Assembly (NCBI GenBank): GCA_025360685.1
Contig: JANYBR010000048.1
Location: 1 to 8,941 of the forward strand
DNA: 8,941 nucleotides
Direction: 5' to 3'
DNA from: Pseudomonadota bacterium
GTDB taxonomy: Bacteria; Pseudomonadota; Alphaproteobacteria; Micropepsales; Micropepsaceae
Shown: piece after piece, positions 6,944 through 8,941 of the stretch
How positions within the stretch are numbered: the stretch's first letter is position 1
How the letters are laid out: every line of letters begins with the position of its first letter
Translations under genes and position numbers: made by a program
The notes under the pieces: model-generated
Told to the model about the DNA's origin: nothing
The model's database searches: none
The model's input: the letters and a program-made list of their open reading frames with translations, nothing else

Positions 6944-8770
6944 CTAGATTCCCCGCGTCGCCTGTTCCAGCCACGGCCGCGTGTCTTCGTCGACCAGCGG
7001 CATCAGCGTTTGGCGCACGCGGGTGTGGTAGGCATTGAGCCAGGCACGCTCGTCGGTGGCCAGCAGGTTCGGTTCGACCAGGCCAAGATCGATCGGCGCC
7101 AGAGTGATAGTTTCGAACTCCATCATCTTGCGCTCGCCGCCGGGCACGGGCTTGGCCTCCGTCACGACCACAAGATTTTCGATGCGGATGCCGAATTCTC
7201 CGGCCTTGTAGAAGCCCGGCTCGTTGGAACAGATCATGCCGGCCTTCAGCGGCTGCGTGACATTCCGCTTGGAAATATTCTGCGGACCCTCATGCACCGA
7301 GAGATACGAACCGACGCCATGGCCGGTGCCATGGTCATAGTCGAGACCGGCTTCCCACAGCGGGCGGCGCGCGAATGCGTCCAGCGCCGCGCCTGCCGTG
7401 CCTTCCGGAAAGCGCACGGTGGCGAGCGCGATATGGCCTTTCAGAACGCGGGTGAAACGGTCCTTCATCTCGGCCGTCGGCGCACCGACGATCACGGTGC
7501 GCGTCACGTCCGTCGTGCCGTCCGGATATTGTGCGCCGGAGTCGATCAGGAACACTTCATTGTTGTTGATCGGCCGGTTGGTCGAATTCGTCACGCGATA
7601 ATGCACCACCGCTCCGTTCGATCCGGCACCGGAGATGGAATCGAAACTCAGATCGCGCAACGCGCCGGTCTGGGCGCGGTAGCCTTCCAGCGTCTTGGCC
7701 GCATCGATTTCGGTCAGGTGCCCGCGCGGCGCTTCACGCGCCAGCCAGCACAGGAACTTCGACAGCGCGGCGCCGTCGCGGATATGCGCCTGGCGCGTGC
7801 CTTCGATCTCGACTGGATTCTTGCAGGCCTTGGGCAGCTGCACCGGATCGGGCGCGCGCCGGATCTTGGCGCCGGCCTTGGTCAGCCGGTCGAAGATGGC
7901 GGATGCCGCCGTGGCCGGATCGGCGACCACGGTCTTGCCCTTCAGCGCGTCGAGTGCGGGCGAAAATTCCTTCGGATCGCGCAACCGCACCGCATTGCCC
8001 AGATGCTTGACCAGCTCGGGCGAGGATTTGCGCGCGTCCATGAACAAATCGGTCGAGCCGTCCGAATTCAGGATCGCGAACGACAGCGCGAACGGGGTGT
8101 GCGGAACGTCGCCGCCGCGGATATTAAGCAGCCAGCAGATCGAATCTGGCAGGGTGATGACGGCCGCATCCGCGCCCTGTGTCTTCACATCTTCCGCGAT
8201 GCGGGTGCGCTTGGACTCGGCGCTCTCGCCGGCCAGAGTCATCTCGTGGATGATCGCCTTCGCAGTGGGTGCTTCGGGTTGATCCTTCCATACCGCATCG
8301 ATCGGATTTGTCTGGCAAGGAACGATGCTTCCGCCGGCTTTTTCGGCCGCGGCGCGCAGAGCTTCAACAGCGGCAGCCGTGTGCAGCCAAGGGTCGTAGC
8401 CGAGCTTGGCACCCTTGGACAGCACCTTGCCGATCCAGCCTGCCGGACCTTCCTCGACCAGATCGCGTGGTTCGAAAAGCTTGGTGTCGGTCTGCTGGCG
8501 CACCTGCAACGTGTAACGCCCGTCGACGAACACGGCCGCCTTGTCGCGCAACACGACGGCGGCGCCGGCCGAGCCGGTAAACGAGGTGAGCCAGGAAAGC
8601 CGTTCAGAGCGTTTGGCAACATACTCGCCCTGATGCTCGTCGGAGCGCGGCACGACGAAACCGTCGAGGCCTCGGCGTCCAAGTTCTTCGCGCAAAGCGG
8701 CAAGACGCGGCGCGCAGGTCGCCGCATCGGTTTCGTTTTCGTAAGTCTGGAAGGGGCCGGTTTTGTCCAT
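6944..8770 (-). CDS. Aminopeptidase P family (M24B) Xaa-Pro metallopeptidase
   Basis: Enzymes of this family remove an N-terminal residue that precedes proline, using two metal ions in a pita-bread fold. The 608-residue product has the long three-domain form seen in XPNPEP1-type proteins rather than the about 440 residues of E. coli PepP: an N-terminal creatinase-like domain (about residues 15-145, with LTSFTGSAGAAVVL), a second related domain (about 160-310), the catalytic domain (about 325-540) and a C-terminal extension (LTLAPIDLGLVEPNLL onward). All five metal ligands are visible: Asp 410 (LIDSG), Asp 421 (TDVTRT), His 484 (GTGHGVG), Glu 517 (SNEPGFY) and Glu 531 (IRIENL). The likely second-shell His is in SVHEGP. 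No signal peptide is seen, so it is probably cytoplasmic. ATG 8770 is chosen over the in-frame TTG at 8806, which lies inside a palindromic repeat; its Shine-Dalgarno is weak. It may be co-transcribed with the esterase downstream. Confidence 0.93.
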   Translation of the reverse strand: MDKTGPFQTYENETDAATCAPRLAALREELGRRGLDGFVVPRSDEHQGEYVAKRSERLSWLTSFTGSAGAAVVLRDKAAVFVDGRYTLQVRQQTDTKLFEPRDLVEEGPAGWIGKVLSKGAKLGYDPWLHTAAAVEALRAAAEKAGGSIVPCQTNPIDAVWKDQPEAPTAKAIIHEMTLAGESAESKRTRIAEDVKTQGADAAVITLPDSICWLLNIRGGDVPHTPFALSFAILNSDGSTDLFMDARKSSPELVKHLGNAVRLRDPKEFSPALDALKGKTVVADPATAASAIFDRLTKAGAKIRRAPDPVQLPKACKNPVEIEGTRQAHIRDGAALSKFLCWLAREAPRGHLTEIDAAKTLEGYRAQTGALRDLSFDSISGAGSNGAVVHYRVTNSTNRPINNNEVFLIDSGAQYPDGTTDVTRTVIVGAPTAEMKDRFTRVLKGHIALATVRFPEGTAGAALDAFARRPLWEAGLDYDHGTGHGVGSYLSVHEGPQNISKRNVTQPLKAGMICSNEPGFYKAGEFGIRIENLVVVTEAKPVPGGERKMMEFETITLAPIDLGLVEPNLLATDERAWLNAYHTRVRQTLMPLVDEDTRPWLEQATRGI

Positions 8771-8790
8771 GGGTCCGAGGCTAAGCCGCC

Positions 8791-8861
8791 CCTCATCCTT
8801 CGACAAGCTCAGGATGAGGAATAAACAAAAGTCCTCATGCTGAGCCTGTCGAAGCAGGAGG
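8791..8861. repeat. Inverted pair of 29-base REP-like hairpins
   Basis: Copy one (8791-8819) is a hairpin with perfect 9-base arms, CCTCATCCT and AGGATGAGG, around an 11-base loop. Copy two (8833-8861) matches the reverse complement of copy one at 25 of 29 positions. Two of the four differences are at paired stem positions 7 and 23 and keep the base pair (C-G becomes G-C). The copies are separated by 13 AT-rich bases. The CTTCGACAAGCTCAGGATGAGG core is a dispersed repeat I recognise from alphaproteobacterial genomes. It lies just upstream of the peptidase start, within 21 bases of the chosen ATG. Confidence 0.85.
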
Positions 8862-8941
8862 TCGTTCCAAAATCAGCGCGCTCCACGGGCCATCGCGACG
8901 GCGTGCGCGCAAGATCAGGCCCTGTGGAGTGTAAAAGCTGA
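8835..8941 (-). CDS. Possible 3' end of an unidentified minus-strand gene
   Basis: From the right edge the minus strand has an open frame of 34 codons reading SFYTPQGLILRARRRDGPW and onward to ...LERPPASTGSA, ending at a TGA within the repeat (8835-8837). About three quarters of its third codon positions before the repeat are G or C, better than the best plus-strand frame here, which makes coding plausible. The last 11 or so residues and the stop would come from the repeat itself. I do not recognise the protein. It would be the gene upstream of the peptidase on the same strand, about 64 bases away. Confidence 0.3.
   Translation of the reverse strand, partial: SFYTPQGLILRARRRDGPWSALILERPPASTGSA

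Noticed and set aside
7010..8824. 604-codon open frame on the plus strand opposite the peptidase
   Set aside because: The minus-strand frame has all five metal ligands of the M24B family. The plus frame is a shadow with no motif.
8791..8861. CRISPR repeats
   Set aside because: Only two copies in inverted orientation with a 13-base spacer and no cas genes; the form is that of paired REP hairpins.

Overview
The window looks like chromosomal DNA from a GC-rich alphaproteobacterium. The evidence is the same-strand block lpxC - bamD - recN - ligA, which is the usual order downstream of the division (dcw) cluster in that class. LigA also carries a charged linker of a kind I associate with alphaproteobacteria, and the intergenic spaces hold short palindromic repeats typical of these genomes. 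I cannot name a genus from the sequence alone.

Layout. Bases 1-264 form a perfect fold-back palindrome: 127 bases repeat in inverted orientation around a 10-base loop. The right arm belongs to lpxC; the left arm is the same piece of lpxC on the opposite strand. The genuine 5' part of lpxC is therefore missing, and any gene model that starts in the left arm has a nonsense N-terminus. From about 129 to 5691 the plus strand carries partial lpxC (lipid A synthesis), bamD (outer-membrane protein assembly lipoprotein), recN (SMC-like double-strand-break repair ATPase) and ligA (NAD+-dependent DNA ligase). bamD-recN are 19 bases apart and recN-ligA overlap by 4 bases, so these three look like one transcription unit. 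The 148-base gap before bamD could hold its own promoter.

From 5842 to 8770 two genes lie on the minus strand, convergent with ligA: a large aminopeptidase P-type metallopeptidase (M24B) and, downstream of it, an alpha/beta-hydrolase of the esterase D family. Each space around these two genes holds a different palindromic element: 5703-5833 (31-base inverted arms), 6872-6923 (nested hairpin) and 8791-8861 (two inverted copies of a 29-base hairpin). The last 80 bases may be the 3' end of another minus-strand gene.

The genes are conserved housekeeping genes (envelope biogenesis, DNA repair and joining) plus two hydrolases. I found no phage, IS transposase, CRISPR array, toxin-antitoxin pair, tRNA or rRNA, and no evidence of an undescribed system. 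The points most worth checking are the fold-back at the left edge and the palindromic repeats.
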